DNA from: a bacterium
GTDB taxonomy: Bacteria; Sumerlaeota; Sumerlaeia; MVZB01
Direction of reading: 5' to 3'
DNA length: 7,412 nucleotides
Assembly: GCA_023480605.1 (NCBI GenBank)
Contig: JAMCWS010000299.1
Location: 1 to 7,412, forward strand
The position numbers and the translations under genes were made by a program. This document shows positions 1 to 5,275 of this stretch, in pieces; the stretch's first letter is position 1; the number at the start of each line of letters is the position of its first letter. The notes below the pieces were generated by a model. It was not told the origin of the DNA. It searched no databases and saw nothing but the letters and a program-made list of their open reading frames with translations.

Positions 1-29
1 GCCGTCAGATGCCGTCGCTGCTGTTTCAT
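1..29 (-). CDS. 5' end of an unidentified gene (partial)
   Basis: An ATG on the minus strand at 29-27 opens a frame that runs off the left edge after nine full codons, reading MKQQRRHLT. A strong Shine-Dalgarno GGAGG lies at 42-38, 8 nt upstream of the ATG, which is why I call a start here despite the tiny visible piece. It follows the stop of the 95-residue membrane protein gene by 26 nt in the same direction, so it may be the third gene of the nth unit. The basic N-terminus (K, R, R, H) could precede a membrane segment or be cytosolic. No function can be given from nine residues. Confidence 0.5.
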
Positions 30-55
30 GGGTCAATCCTCCGTTCGAGTTGATG

Positions 56-343
56 CTAACTCAAACGGCTCGATTGTCCAGTTTCAGCAGAAGCGGGACA
101 AAACCACATCCACGACGAAATATTGAGCCAATACAAAAAAAGGCCAAACAAATCAACGGCGCCCATGGCGATCAATAAACCGAAAAGGCCGCGGGAAACT
201 GCATTGAGATATACCATCGAAGACAGGCCAGACCGGGATCGCTTATGAGCCCTGACAATAATCGTTGTAAACCATGCGAAGAGGAACAACCAGACGATCA
301 ATTGGTCAACCGGATTACGGTAGAGTGGCGCATAGGGATTCAT
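56..343 (-). CDS. Small two-helix membrane protein of unknown function
   Basis: A 95-residue protein starting MNPYAPLYRN. I do not recognise a family. Two hydrophobic segments are visible, at about residues 14-30 (QLIVWLFLFAWFTTIIV) and 54-73. They are separated by a strongly basic loop (RAHKRSRS, 31-38), which by the positive-inside rule should be cytoplasmic and puts both termini outside. The chosen ATG is 4 nt after the nth stop, with a GGAAGG ribosome-binding sequence at 360-355, 11 nt upstream. The frame is open further back to 463, but that extension lies inside nth, is Ala/Pro/Arg low-complexity and looks like a shadow of nth. The base composition is clearly AT-richer than nth, with A-runs near 134-141. 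It is probably co-transcribed with nth; no role in DNA repair should be inferred from that alone. Confidence 0.68.
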   Translation of the reverse strand: MNPYAPLYRNPVDQLIVWLFLFAWFTTIIVRAHKRSRSGLSSMVYLNAVSRGLFGLLIAMGAVDLFGLFLYWLNISSWMWFCPASAETGQSSRLS

Positions 344-347
344 GGCG

Positions 348-1046
348 TCATACGCCTTCCGCCGTCGCCGTCTGTCCGTAAGGGCAGTCCCTGAGGACGG
401 GGCACCCGGGGCAGTTGGGCCCGCGGGCGGAGCAGCAGCGGCGGCCGTGCCAGATGAGGGCATTCGAGAAATCGGTCCACTCCTCCTCGGGCAGCAGGGC
501 GGCCACGTCGGCCTCGATCTTGTCAGGATCGCTTTCGGCGGTCAGGTCCAGTCGGCCGGCGACGCGCTTAAAGTGCGTGTCGACGATGAGGCCGGGCCGG
601 CCCATGGCGCAGGCGCGCACCAGGTTGGCCGTCTTGCGCCCCACGCCGGGCAGGGCCGTCAAGTCGTCCATCGACTCGGGCACGCGGCCGCCGTGGCGTT
701 CGGCCAGGGCGCGGGCGCAGTTCATGATGCTCCGGGTTTTCTGGCGGAAGAAGCCCGTCTTGTGGACGATGGCCTCGACCTCGGCCGGACCGGCGCCGGC
801 CAGCGCCGCGGCGTTGGGGTAGCGCGCGAACAGCCGCGGGGTGACTTCGTTCACCGCCTCGTCGGTGGCTTGGGCCGAGAGGATCGTGGCGACGAGTAGT
901 TCGAACGGGTTTCTGAACTTAAGCGCCGTGCCCATGTGATAGGTCCGGCGCAGGATCCTGCTCACCCGGCGCGCTCGCCGGCGCCGGGCCTCGGAACTTT
1001 CGCCGGCGGACGCATTCGCCGCCGCGCCGTTCTTTTTCATGACCAT
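348..1046 (-). CDS. nth: Endonuclease III (DNA glycosylase/AP lyase)
   Basis: A 232-residue bifunctional base-excision-repair enzyme of the HhH-GPD superfamily, which removes oxidised pyrimidines and cleaves the resulting abasic site in the cytoplasm. Visible hallmarks: LSAQATDEAVN (56-66), the helix-hairpin-helix LPGVGRKTA (132-140) carrying the catalytic lysine K138, the catalytic aspartate D156 in VDTHFKR, and a C-terminal [4Fe-4S] ligand set C205-X6-C212-X2-C215-X5-C221, which has the classic endonuclease III spacing. Length is about 20 residues above E. coli Nth, owing to an Ala/Arg-rich N-terminal tail (RRRRARR, 21-27). The first ATG (1046) is preferred over the second (1040): GGGGAG lies upstream with 8 nt spacing to the first ATG. 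The C-X6-C cluster and the VDTH motif argue against MutY or an AlkA-type glycosylase. A small membrane protein gene follows after 4 nt. Confidence 0.97.
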   Translation of the reverse strand: MVMKKNGAAANASAGESSEARRRRARRVSRILRRTYHMGTALKFRNPFELLVATILSAQATDEAVNEVTPRLFARYPNAAALAGAGPAEVEAIVHKTGFFRQKTRSIMNCARALAERHGGRVPESMDDLTALPGVGRKTANLVRACAMGRPGLIVDTHFKRVAGRLDLTAESDPDKIEADVAALLPEEEWTDFSNALIWHGRRCCSARGPNCPGCPVLRDCPYGQTATAEGV

Positions 1047-1079
1047 GGCGCCTTCTCCCCTTTGGCTTTCCCGCGTGTC

Positions 1080-1108
1080 ATTATCTATTCACGCGGCGGG
1101 GCGCGCAA
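1080..1108 (-). promoter_or_regulatory. Candidate sigma-70-type promoter for nth
   Basis: On the minus strand, TTGCGC (1108-1103) and GATAAT (1085-1080) are separated by exactly 17 bp. The -10 matches consensus at 5 of 6 positions and the -35 at 3 of 6. Transcription would start near 1073, leaving a leader of about 27 nt that contains the GGGGAG ribosome-binding sequence of nth. The position and geometry fit well; the -35 is weak. Confidence 0.4.
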
Positions 1109-1159
1109 CCCCGTTGCATCAACATCCCCGCTCCGCCCCCGCTGGCCGGCTTTTCGTCG

Positions 1160-1187
1160 TTGCGCGTCGCGGTGGGCTATGGATAAT
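1160..1187 (+). promoter_or_regulatory. Candidate promoter for the DUF4911-like/ligase operon
   Basis: TTGCGC (1160-1165) and GATAAT (1182-1187) are separated by 16 bp, using the same two hexamers as the candidate nth promoter on the other strand. If real, transcription would begin at about 1194, which coincides with an in-frame ATG. The mRNA would then be leaderless and the upstream ATG at 1179 unused. The evidence is only a motif match. Confidence 0.2.
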
Positions 1188-1505
1188 ACCGGCATGGTGC
1201 AGGCTGACCCCACGCACATCGGTCCCGGAGTCCGCGGTCCGCATGGGCGGCCGCTGACCGGTCTGCCGCCTCCTTGCGGCGATCCGCCCCTGATCCGTGC
1301 TTACCAGCTTCCGCCACCCGCCATCCAGTTCCTGACGGCTCTGATGGAAGCCTGCGACGGCATCGGCCTGGTGCGGACGCTCGACGAGGACCGGGGTATC
1401 GTCGAGTGCTGGGTGATGCCGGATTTTGCGGCCGACTTTGCCGCGTTGATCGACGCCGTCAGCCGTGAGTGGCCGGTGCAATTGCTGGGCGAGGAGTTCG
1501 ATTGA
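1179..1505 (+). CDS. Small DUF4911-like protein
   Basis: A 108-residue protein. Residues about 39-103 (IRAYQLPPPAIQFLTALMEACDGIGLVRTLDEDRGIVECWVMPDF..., in sections) resemble the short DUF4911 family: a beta strand, a helix leading to the D-G-x-x-x-V-R-T-L segment, then a hydrophobic strand ending in a proline and a final amphipathic helix. That family has no assigned biochemical function to my knowledge. The first 38 residues are Pro/Gly-rich and probably disordered, so the start is uncertain. ATG 1179 has only a weak GGTGGG upstream; ATG 1194 (residue 6) is an alternative and would fit a leaderless transcript. Its TGA is 4 nt from the ATG of the large membrane ligase, so translation is probably coupled and the two form an operon. 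The assignment rests on remembered family pattern, not a search. Confidence 0.7.
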   Translation: MDNTGMVQADPTHIGPGVRGPHGRPLTGLPPPCGDPPLIRAYQLPPPAIQFLTALMEACDGIGLVRTLDEDRGIVECWVMPDFAADFAALIDAVSREWPVQLLGEEFD

Positions 1506-1509
1506 ATTC

Positions 1510-4209
1510 ATGGTCAAGCGCAAGTCCAAAGCCGATTCCTCACGCGCCCAGCGCCCCCGCGAACGGACCGCCGCCTCCTTTGCGCCCGCCGCGCCGGTGA
1601 CTGCGTCCGTGCCGGCCGTCCCGTCCGCGCCGGCCATAGCCTGGGTTTGCCTTTGGACGCTTATCCTCGCCCAGTTTCTGGTTGTCGCCGCAATGACGGC
1701 GTATACCTACAGTCTTGATGACATCAAGGTGCCGATCTTTCACATCGCCGGCCCCGGGCTGATGTTGGCGGCCCTGGCCGCGATCCTCTGGGGCGGCGCG
1801 CCCTGGCCCGGCCGCTGGGTGGGGCGCGGTCTGCTCGCCTTCGGCGCGGCCGTCCTGCTGTCGACTTTGGCCTCCCATTATCGCTGGATCGGCTGGGAGC
1901 AACTCCTGCTTCTGTGGTCGGCGGCCGGCTTCTGCATGGCGGCCCTCGTCGCCGGCGCCTGGCGGCGCACCGCGTCGGTGTTCGTCAAGTTTCTCGTCCT
2001 GCAACTGCTCTTCACCAACCTCGTCGGCGTGTTCTGCTTCGATTTCTTCGGCAACCCGGACCATTATTCCGGCGTGGCGTGGCTCTACCGCGCCCTCTAC
2101 GCAAACGCCCCGCCCTCGGACCCCCTGGCCTCGCTGGTCCGGATCGTGTTCCGCGATCTGCCCGTCACGCGATCGCCGGCGGTCTACAACCTGCTCTGGA
2201 CCTTCTTCAACGCCGACAGCGGCATGCTCTCAACGATCCTCAATCGCGACTTTTACGCCGGTTTCTGCATCCTCTACCTGCCCTTCGCGGTCAGCATGGT
2301 GCTTGCCCCCGATTCGGAGAAGCATCCGCGCGCCTGGCAGATGATCGGGCTGCTGACGGCCTTCCTCACGGTCGTCTGCGTCTTCTACTGCCAGAGCAAG
2401 GGCGAGTGGATCTTCGTCGTCATTTCGATGGCCCTATATGCGGCGGGGTTCATGCGGGTGGGCCGCCTGCGCCATCTGCGGTTGCAACATCTGGCGGCCT
2501 TCCTGGCCGGGCTGGCGGTATTCCTGGCCACGGTTGCCTGGATGAAATCGCCCAGCCTGGTGGTTCAGCTCAAGTCGCTCAATTACTCGTTCGGTTCGCG
2601 GGGGATCATCTGGAACGGCGCGCTCGGGATTTTCAAGGCGTTCCCCCTGCTGGGCGGCGGACCGGGCACCTTCCGCGTTTACTTCCCCGCCTACCGGCGG
2701 CCCGATTACTTCGAACACGAAATCTCCAACCTGACCCTCTCGGCGCACAACTATTTTCTTAATCTGCTTTGCGAAACGGGGGCGCTCGGCCTGGCCTGCC
2801 ACCTCGTCTTTGCCGGCGCCATCTTGCTACTGGGGCTGCGCTGGATGCTGCGCCACCGCGACGAGCGCCTCCGCCTCGAACTGCTGACGGTTCTGACGGG
2901 CCTCGTCGCCATGTATGGGAGCAACCTGAGCAGTCCCAACGCCTGCTGGGTCATCGGCGCCACGCAACTCTGGACCGTCCTGGGCTTCGGCGCCGGCCTG
3001 CTGCGCCAGGCCGAGGGCTGGCCGGCCGGGCGACCGCCCGCATCCAGCCGCGCCGCCTTCTGGCCCGGGCGGGTCCTACCGAGCTTTTTCCTGGTGATCG
3101 GCGTCCCGCTGTTGTTCCTCTCCGGGCGCTACGGCGTGCGCTATTACGAGTCCGCGCTCCAATACGCCGACGGGCGACGTTACATGGACGACGAAAACGC
3201 GAAATCCACCGAGGACAAGATTGCCGAATTGAAACTCTCGGCCGGATTTTTCGCCAAGGCCATCGCCATCAATTCAGGAAACCTGTCCGCTTATTATAAA
3301 CTCGGCTCGGTTTACCAAACCCTTTCAACCTACATCCGCCGGCAGGCCGAAGACGCCGCCGCCGCGCATGACGCCCAAACGGCCGGACTCAAGACCGCCA
3401 CCGCCGATGATTACCTGGCGCAGGCCCTCGACACCTATAATGCCCTGGCGCGCCTGGCCCCCGATTACGCCGAAATCCATTACAACTACGGCATCATATA
3501 CAATGACCTGGCCAACATGAGGCTGCGTCAGGCCGACGCGCTCGATCCCAAGACGCGGGGCGCCGAAACCGAGGCTCTGCGCCAGGAAGCCGCGCGCGAC
3601 AACCAATTGGCGCTCGATCACCTGGACCGAATGCTCAAAATGTCGCGCAAGGCCGACGTCGCCAGTCTGGCCGGCAGTCAATACCTCGTCATGGGTCTGA
3701 TTCCCCAGGCGCGCGACGTTTATCGCGACGCCAGCCGCCGCTATCCCGACAACGATGAATTGACGCGGCAATACGACATCACAGCGGCCGACGCCGGCGA
3801 CTGGCCCGGCGTGGCCGAAGCGCTCGAACGCCTCTGGCGTCGTCACCCCGCCGACGACGCCATGCTGACCCAACTGATCGAGGTTGCCAGCCGGTACCGC
3901 CTCGACGCCGTCCTCATGCGTGTGCTTGATCGGCTCGAACAGATCAATCCCGTCAGCCCCATGCTCTGGCAGGCCCGGCTCCGGCTCGACGCCCGTCTGG
4001 GTCGCGACCGCGAAGCGCTCCGCGACGCCCAGCGTTACCGCAAGCTGGGGGGGCGCGACGCGGCGGACCTGTGGCTGGGGGCCGAAGCGGCACGCCGCCT
4101 GGGCGAGACGGCGCCGGCGCGCGAGCTCTACCAGCAAGTGACGGCCGGCGACGCCGCTTCGACGTATGCCGCCGAGGCGCGCCGCCGTCTTGCGAGCGGC
4201 GCTCAATAG
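1510..4209 (+). CDS. O-antigen ligase/polymerase-family membrane protein with C-terminal TPR domain
   Basis: An 899-residue inner-membrane protein of the WaaL/Wzy (Wzy_C) glycosyltransferase family, which joins or polymerises undecaprenyl-linked glycans on the outer face of the membrane. After a Pro/Ala-rich tail (1-40) there are about 13 hydrophobic helices (first 41-64; last about 533-552, after GRVLPS). Positive-inside loops put the key loops outside. Family hallmarks: S-x-L-N-R-D-F-Y-A-G-F (241-251, the Wzy N-R-x-x-x-A-G signature); S363-R364-G-I-I-W-N-G-A leading to FPLLGGGPGTF; and S-A-H413-N-Y-F-L-N, with R364 and H413 matching the essential Arg/His of WaaL. From about residue 560 to the end lie degenerate TPR-like helical pairs (for example 586-606, 634-670, 720-752), predicted periplasmic. 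The substrate (O-antigen, exopolysaccharide, glycoprotein) cannot be told. ATG 1510 is preferred over an in-frame 1465 start, which would overlap the upstream gene; GAGGAG lies at 1491-1496. Confidence 0.93.
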   Translation: MVKRKSKADSSRAQRPRERTAASFAPAAPVTASVPAVPSAPAIAWVCLWTLILAQFLVVAAMTAYTYSLDDIKVPIFHIAGPGLMLAALAAILWGGAPWPGRWVGRGLLAFGAAVLLSTLASHYRWIGWEQLLLLWSAAGFCMAALVAGAWRRTASVFVKFLVLQLLFTNLVGVFCFDFFGNPDHYSGVAWLYRALYANAPPSDPLASLVRIVFRDLPVTRSPAVYNLLWTFFNADSGMLSTILNRDFYAGFCILYLPFAVSMVLAPDSEKHPRAWQMIGLLTAFLTVVCVFYCQSKGEWIFVVISMALYAAGFMRVGRLRHLRLQHLAAFLAGLAVFLATVAWMKSPSLVVQLKSLNYSFGSRGIIWNGALGIFKAFPLLGGGPGTFRVYFPAYRRPDYFEHEISNLTLSAHNYFLNLLCETGALGLACHLVFAGAILLLGLRWMLRHRDERLRLELLTVLTGLVAMYGSNLSSPNACWVIGATQLWTVLGFGAGLLRQAEGWPAGRPPASSRAAFWPGRVLPSFFLVIGVPLLFLSGRYGVRYYESALQYADGRRYMDDENAKSTEDKIAELKLSAGFFAKAIAINSGNLSAYYKLGSVYQTLSTYIRRQAEDAAAAHDAQTAGLKTATADDYLAQALDTYNALARLAPDYAEIHYNYGIIYNDLANMRLRQADALDPKTRGAETEALRQEAARDNQLALDHLDRMLKMSRKADVASLAGSQYLVMGLIPQARDVYRDASRRYPDNDELTRQYDITAADAGDWPGVAEALERLWRRHPADDAMLTQLIEVASRYRLDAVLMRVLDRLEQINPVSPMLWQARLRLDARLGRDREALRDAQRYRKLGGRDAADLWLGAEAARRLGETAPARELYQQVTAGDAASTYAAEARRRLASGAQ
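4179..4202. other. GC-rich hairpin at the convergent gene ends
   Basis: GCGCCGC (4179-4185) pairs perfectly with GCGGCGC (4196-4202) around a 10-nt loop, at the very end of the ligase gene and adjacent to the FliL-like stop. No T-run follows on either strand, so this is not a canonical intrinsic terminator. It could still slow or protect transcripts that converge here. Such stems are also common by chance in GC-rich coding sequence. Confidence 0.2.
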
Positions 4210-4859
4210 GTCACTTGAATATCCGTGATATAAATTTGGCGCACGCGGGCCGTTCGCAGGCGGCGGTTGATAAGTTGCGTGAACCGGTCTTTGAGTTCCT
4301 GCCGGCCGCCGAGGGTCAGCAGCGCTTCGGGCTGGATCGTTCTGAGGAATTGGGTCAGGTCGTCGTTCACCGCCAACTCGCACTGGGCGAGTTCGGCCAT
4401 GCCGGTCTCCGCGCCAAACTCGACGGCGCAATCGAGCCGTAATTGCCAGTTTTGCCTATTCCCGAGAGCCACCTGGATTTCGGGCAGCGCGTATCGGCAA
4501 CGCGCCAGCCGCCGTCCCGACCGCAGGACGCTCAGATCGTAGTAACCGTCGAGCGGCCTGCCGAGTTCGTAACGAGTCGCGGCGGCGGCAGCGGTTTTGT
4601 CGCCCGCCTTGCCTTCCGTCTTGTCGTCGACGCCGGCCTCAGGCTCGCTTTCGCCATGGGGCGTCGGCGGGGATACCTCGCCATTGTCGTCCGCGGCCTC
4701 GCTGCTTTCGGCCGCCGGCTGTTTGCTTCCGGCCGTCGGCTGTATTCTGCCGGCGCCCTCGCCGCCATGGCCCGCCGCGCGCACGATGCCCGCAAGGAGG
4801 ATCGCGCCCAGGGCCATGAAACCCAGCGTCCAGAAGAGTTTTGTCCGAAGCCCGCGCAC
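4203..4859 (-). CDS. FliL-like membrane-anchored protein
   Basis: A 218-residue protein with a GTG start. A short basic N-terminus (VRGLRTK) precedes one transmembrane helix (about 8-26). Then comes a long Ala/Pro/Glu/Asp-rich linker (28-95) and a C-terminal domain (about 96-218) predicted to be periplasmic. The C-terminus follows the FliL pattern: DDLTQFLRTIQPEALLTL (166-183), then LGGRQELKDRFTQLINRRL (183-201) and a terminal VRQIYITDIQVTY, corresponding to FliL's 'D-x-I...L-x-x-I-N-x-x-L...V-x-x-V-Y-F-T-x-F'. FliL sits at the flagellar basal body near the stator. No flagellar gene lies next to it here, and the linker is longer than usual, so the protein may be a divergent or repurposed FliL-domain protein. 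Its stop overlaps that of the convergent ligase gene by 7 bp. An upstream GTG (4895) in frame is rejected because its GGGGGAG is only 1 nt away. Confidence 0.65.
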   Translation of the reverse strand: MRGLRTKLFWTLGFMALGAILLAGIVRAAGHGGEGAGRIQPTAGSKQPAAESSEAADDNGEVSPPTPHGESEPEAGVDDKTEGKAGDKTAAAAATRYELGRPLDGYYDLSVLRSGRRLARCRYALPEIQVALGNRQNWQLRLDCAVEFGAETGMAELAQCELAVNDDLTQFLRTIQPEALLTLGGRQELKDRFTQLINRRLRTARVRQIYITDIQVTY

Positions 4860-4864
4860 GCCAG

Positions 4865-4870
4865 CCTCCC
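4865..4870 (-). promoter_or_regulatory. Ribosome-binding site deciding the FliL-like start
   Basis: GGGAGG on the minus strand (4870-4865) lies 5 nt upstream of GTG 4859-4857. This is near-ideal spacing and places the start 12 codons inside the longest possible frame. The resulting N-terminus, a few basic residues then a membrane helix, is what a FliL-type protein should have. Confidence 0.6.
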
Positions 4871-4914
4871 GCGGCGTGTTGCACGCGCCGCCCACACTCC
4901 CCCTGCTCCACTTA

Positions 4915-4931
4915 TCGGGCGTGACGCCCGA
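4915..4931. repeat. 17-bp perfect palindrome, operator-like
   Basis: TCGGGCGT and ACGCCCGA are perfect 8-bp inverted arms around a single central G. A one-base centre cannot close a full RNA hairpin, so a dimeric DNA-binding protein site is the more natural reading. It is 56 bp upstream of the FliL-like start and well upstream of the signalling operon, so it could serve either. No cognate regulator is encoded in the window. Confidence 0.4.
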
Positions 4932-4983
4932 ACGGTTGAGCCGCGTCTGCCACGCCGGGTCGCGCGGCTGGGTGCATCTCAGG

Positions 4984-5001
4984 TTTTTTGACTTATATAA
5001 C
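4984..5001 (+). promoter_or_regulatory. AT-rich promoter-like patch
   Basis: A T6 run, TTGACT and TATATAAC follow each other within 18 bp in otherwise GC-rich DNA. TATATAAC could be a -10 element starting an mRNA near 5008, which would give the signalling operon a leader of about 270 nt. No good -35 lies 16-18 bp before it, and TTGACT has no -10 at the right distance after it, so the call is weak. The AT patch could also serve the opposite strand. Confidence 0.2.
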
Positions 5002-5032
5002 CATGCTCTTCCCGTCGTCCCTTCGCAACTAC

Positions 5033-5085
5033 GGCGTCGATGGGTCTTTCATCCCTCCGGACGCCAGTCCGGGGTTTGAGACGCC
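5033..5085 (+). promoter_or_regulatory. Possible three-way-junction RNA in the operon leader
   Basis: Read as plus-strand RNA, three nested helices are possible. P1 is GGCGTC (5033-5038) with GACGCC (5080-5085). P2 is GATG (5039-5042) with CATC (5050-5053). P3 is an 8-bp stem (5055-5062 with 5067-5074, one G-T wobble) with a GCCA loop. J1/2 is 0 nt, J2/3 is 1 nt and J3/1 is TTTGA. GACGCC also occurs at 5060-5065, inside P3, so P1 could instead close there, destroying P3; the two folds exclude each other. The sequence does not match the cyclic-di-GMP (GEMM), TPP, purine or cobalamin aptamers as I know them. The structure could be accidental, as no covariation can be seen. Confidence 0.28.
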
Positions 5086-5113
5086 CCTACACCTAGTCCC
5101 GGAAGAACGACCG

Positions 5114-5140
5114 AAGACTCCTTGGGTGTCTTGTTTTGAT
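5114..5140 (+). terminator. Weak terminator- or attenuator-like hairpin
   Basis: AAGAC-T-CC (5114-5121) pairs with GG-T-GTCTT (5125-5132): seven base pairs with one T-T mismatch and a 3-nt loop. It is followed by GTTTTGAT. The short, interrupted T-run makes it a poor intrinsic terminator. An upstream segment, ACACCTAG (5089-5096), can pair with TTGGGTGT (5122-5129) and would prevent the hairpin, as an antiterminator would. Confidence 0.22.
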
Positions 5141-5158
5141 GAACGAACACGATATACA
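5131..5158 (+). promoter_or_regulatory. Alternative promoter candidate for the signalling operon
   Basis: TTGTTT (5131-5136) and TATACA (5153-5158) are 16 bp apart; 3 of 6 and 4 of 6 positions match sigma-70 consensus. It would start mRNA near 5164, downstream of the possible structured RNA. It therefore competes with the idea of a long leader starting near 5008. Confidence 0.25.
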
Positions 5159-5202
5159 CATCGCGCGGTTCCGTCCGAAAAACTGGCCGTTAAGGATTCC
5201 GC

Positions 5203-5223
5203 TTCAACCGACGATAAGTTGAA
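5203..5223. repeat. Inverted repeat upstream of the signalling operon
   Basis: TTCAAC (5203-5208) and GTTGAA (5218-5223) are perfect inverted arms around 9 bp (21 bp in total). It lies about 40 bp downstream of the possible start near 5164 and 53 bp before the first gene's ATG. It could be an operator half-site pair, spaced about 1.5 helical turns centre to centre, or a small mRNA hairpin. Confidence 0.28.
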
Positions 5224-5275
5224 CGAAAGGGGAGTAATGTCCCTAGCTCTGACACGGCGCCAAGGGGGGCGAACC

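Larger units (their letters stand above)
4860..5275. other. 416-bp non-coding divergent regulatory region
   Basis: This region lies between the FliL-like gene (minus) and the signalling operon (plus). Frames crossing it lack the GC-rich third positions of the neighbouring genes and give no recognisable protein. Its right two thirds (about 4981-5240) are AT-richer than the rest of the window. It contains a 17-bp palindrome, a promoter-like AT patch, several mutually exclusive RNA hairpins and a further dyad, listed separately. Confidence 0.7.

Noticed and set aside
936..1178. An upstream extension of the DUF4911-like gene
   Set aside because: It runs antisense through the start of nth and through the divergent promoter region; the translation is basic low-complexity.
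1914..2762. A 282-codon plus-strand frame inside the ligase gene
   Set aside because: It is a +1 frame shadow, Arg/Pro-rich, within a gene whose own frame shows the Wzy_C motifs and membrane helices.
3325..4431. A 368-codon open frame on the minus strand
   Set aside because: It is antisense to the TPR part of the ligase gene and overlaps the FliL-like gene. The low-complexity Arg/Gly/Val translation has no recognisable domain.
4860..4895. A longer FliL-like protein starting at GTG 4895
   Set aside because: The purine-rich stretch is only 1 nt from that GTG, whereas GTG 4859 has GGGAGG at 5 nt and yields the expected basic-then-membrane N-terminus.
4988..5275. An upstream coding extension of the 61-residue gene (TTG start)
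   Set aside because: The stretch lacks the third-position GC bias of neighbouring genes, has no ribosome-binding site at 4988, and gives no recognisable protein; it is better read as leader DNA.
5000..5275. A GEMM-type cyclic-di-GMP riboswitch
   Set aside because: The location would suit it, but the conserved GEMM-I joining segments and tetraloop-receptor sequences are absent, and J1/2 of the possible junction has no nucleotides.
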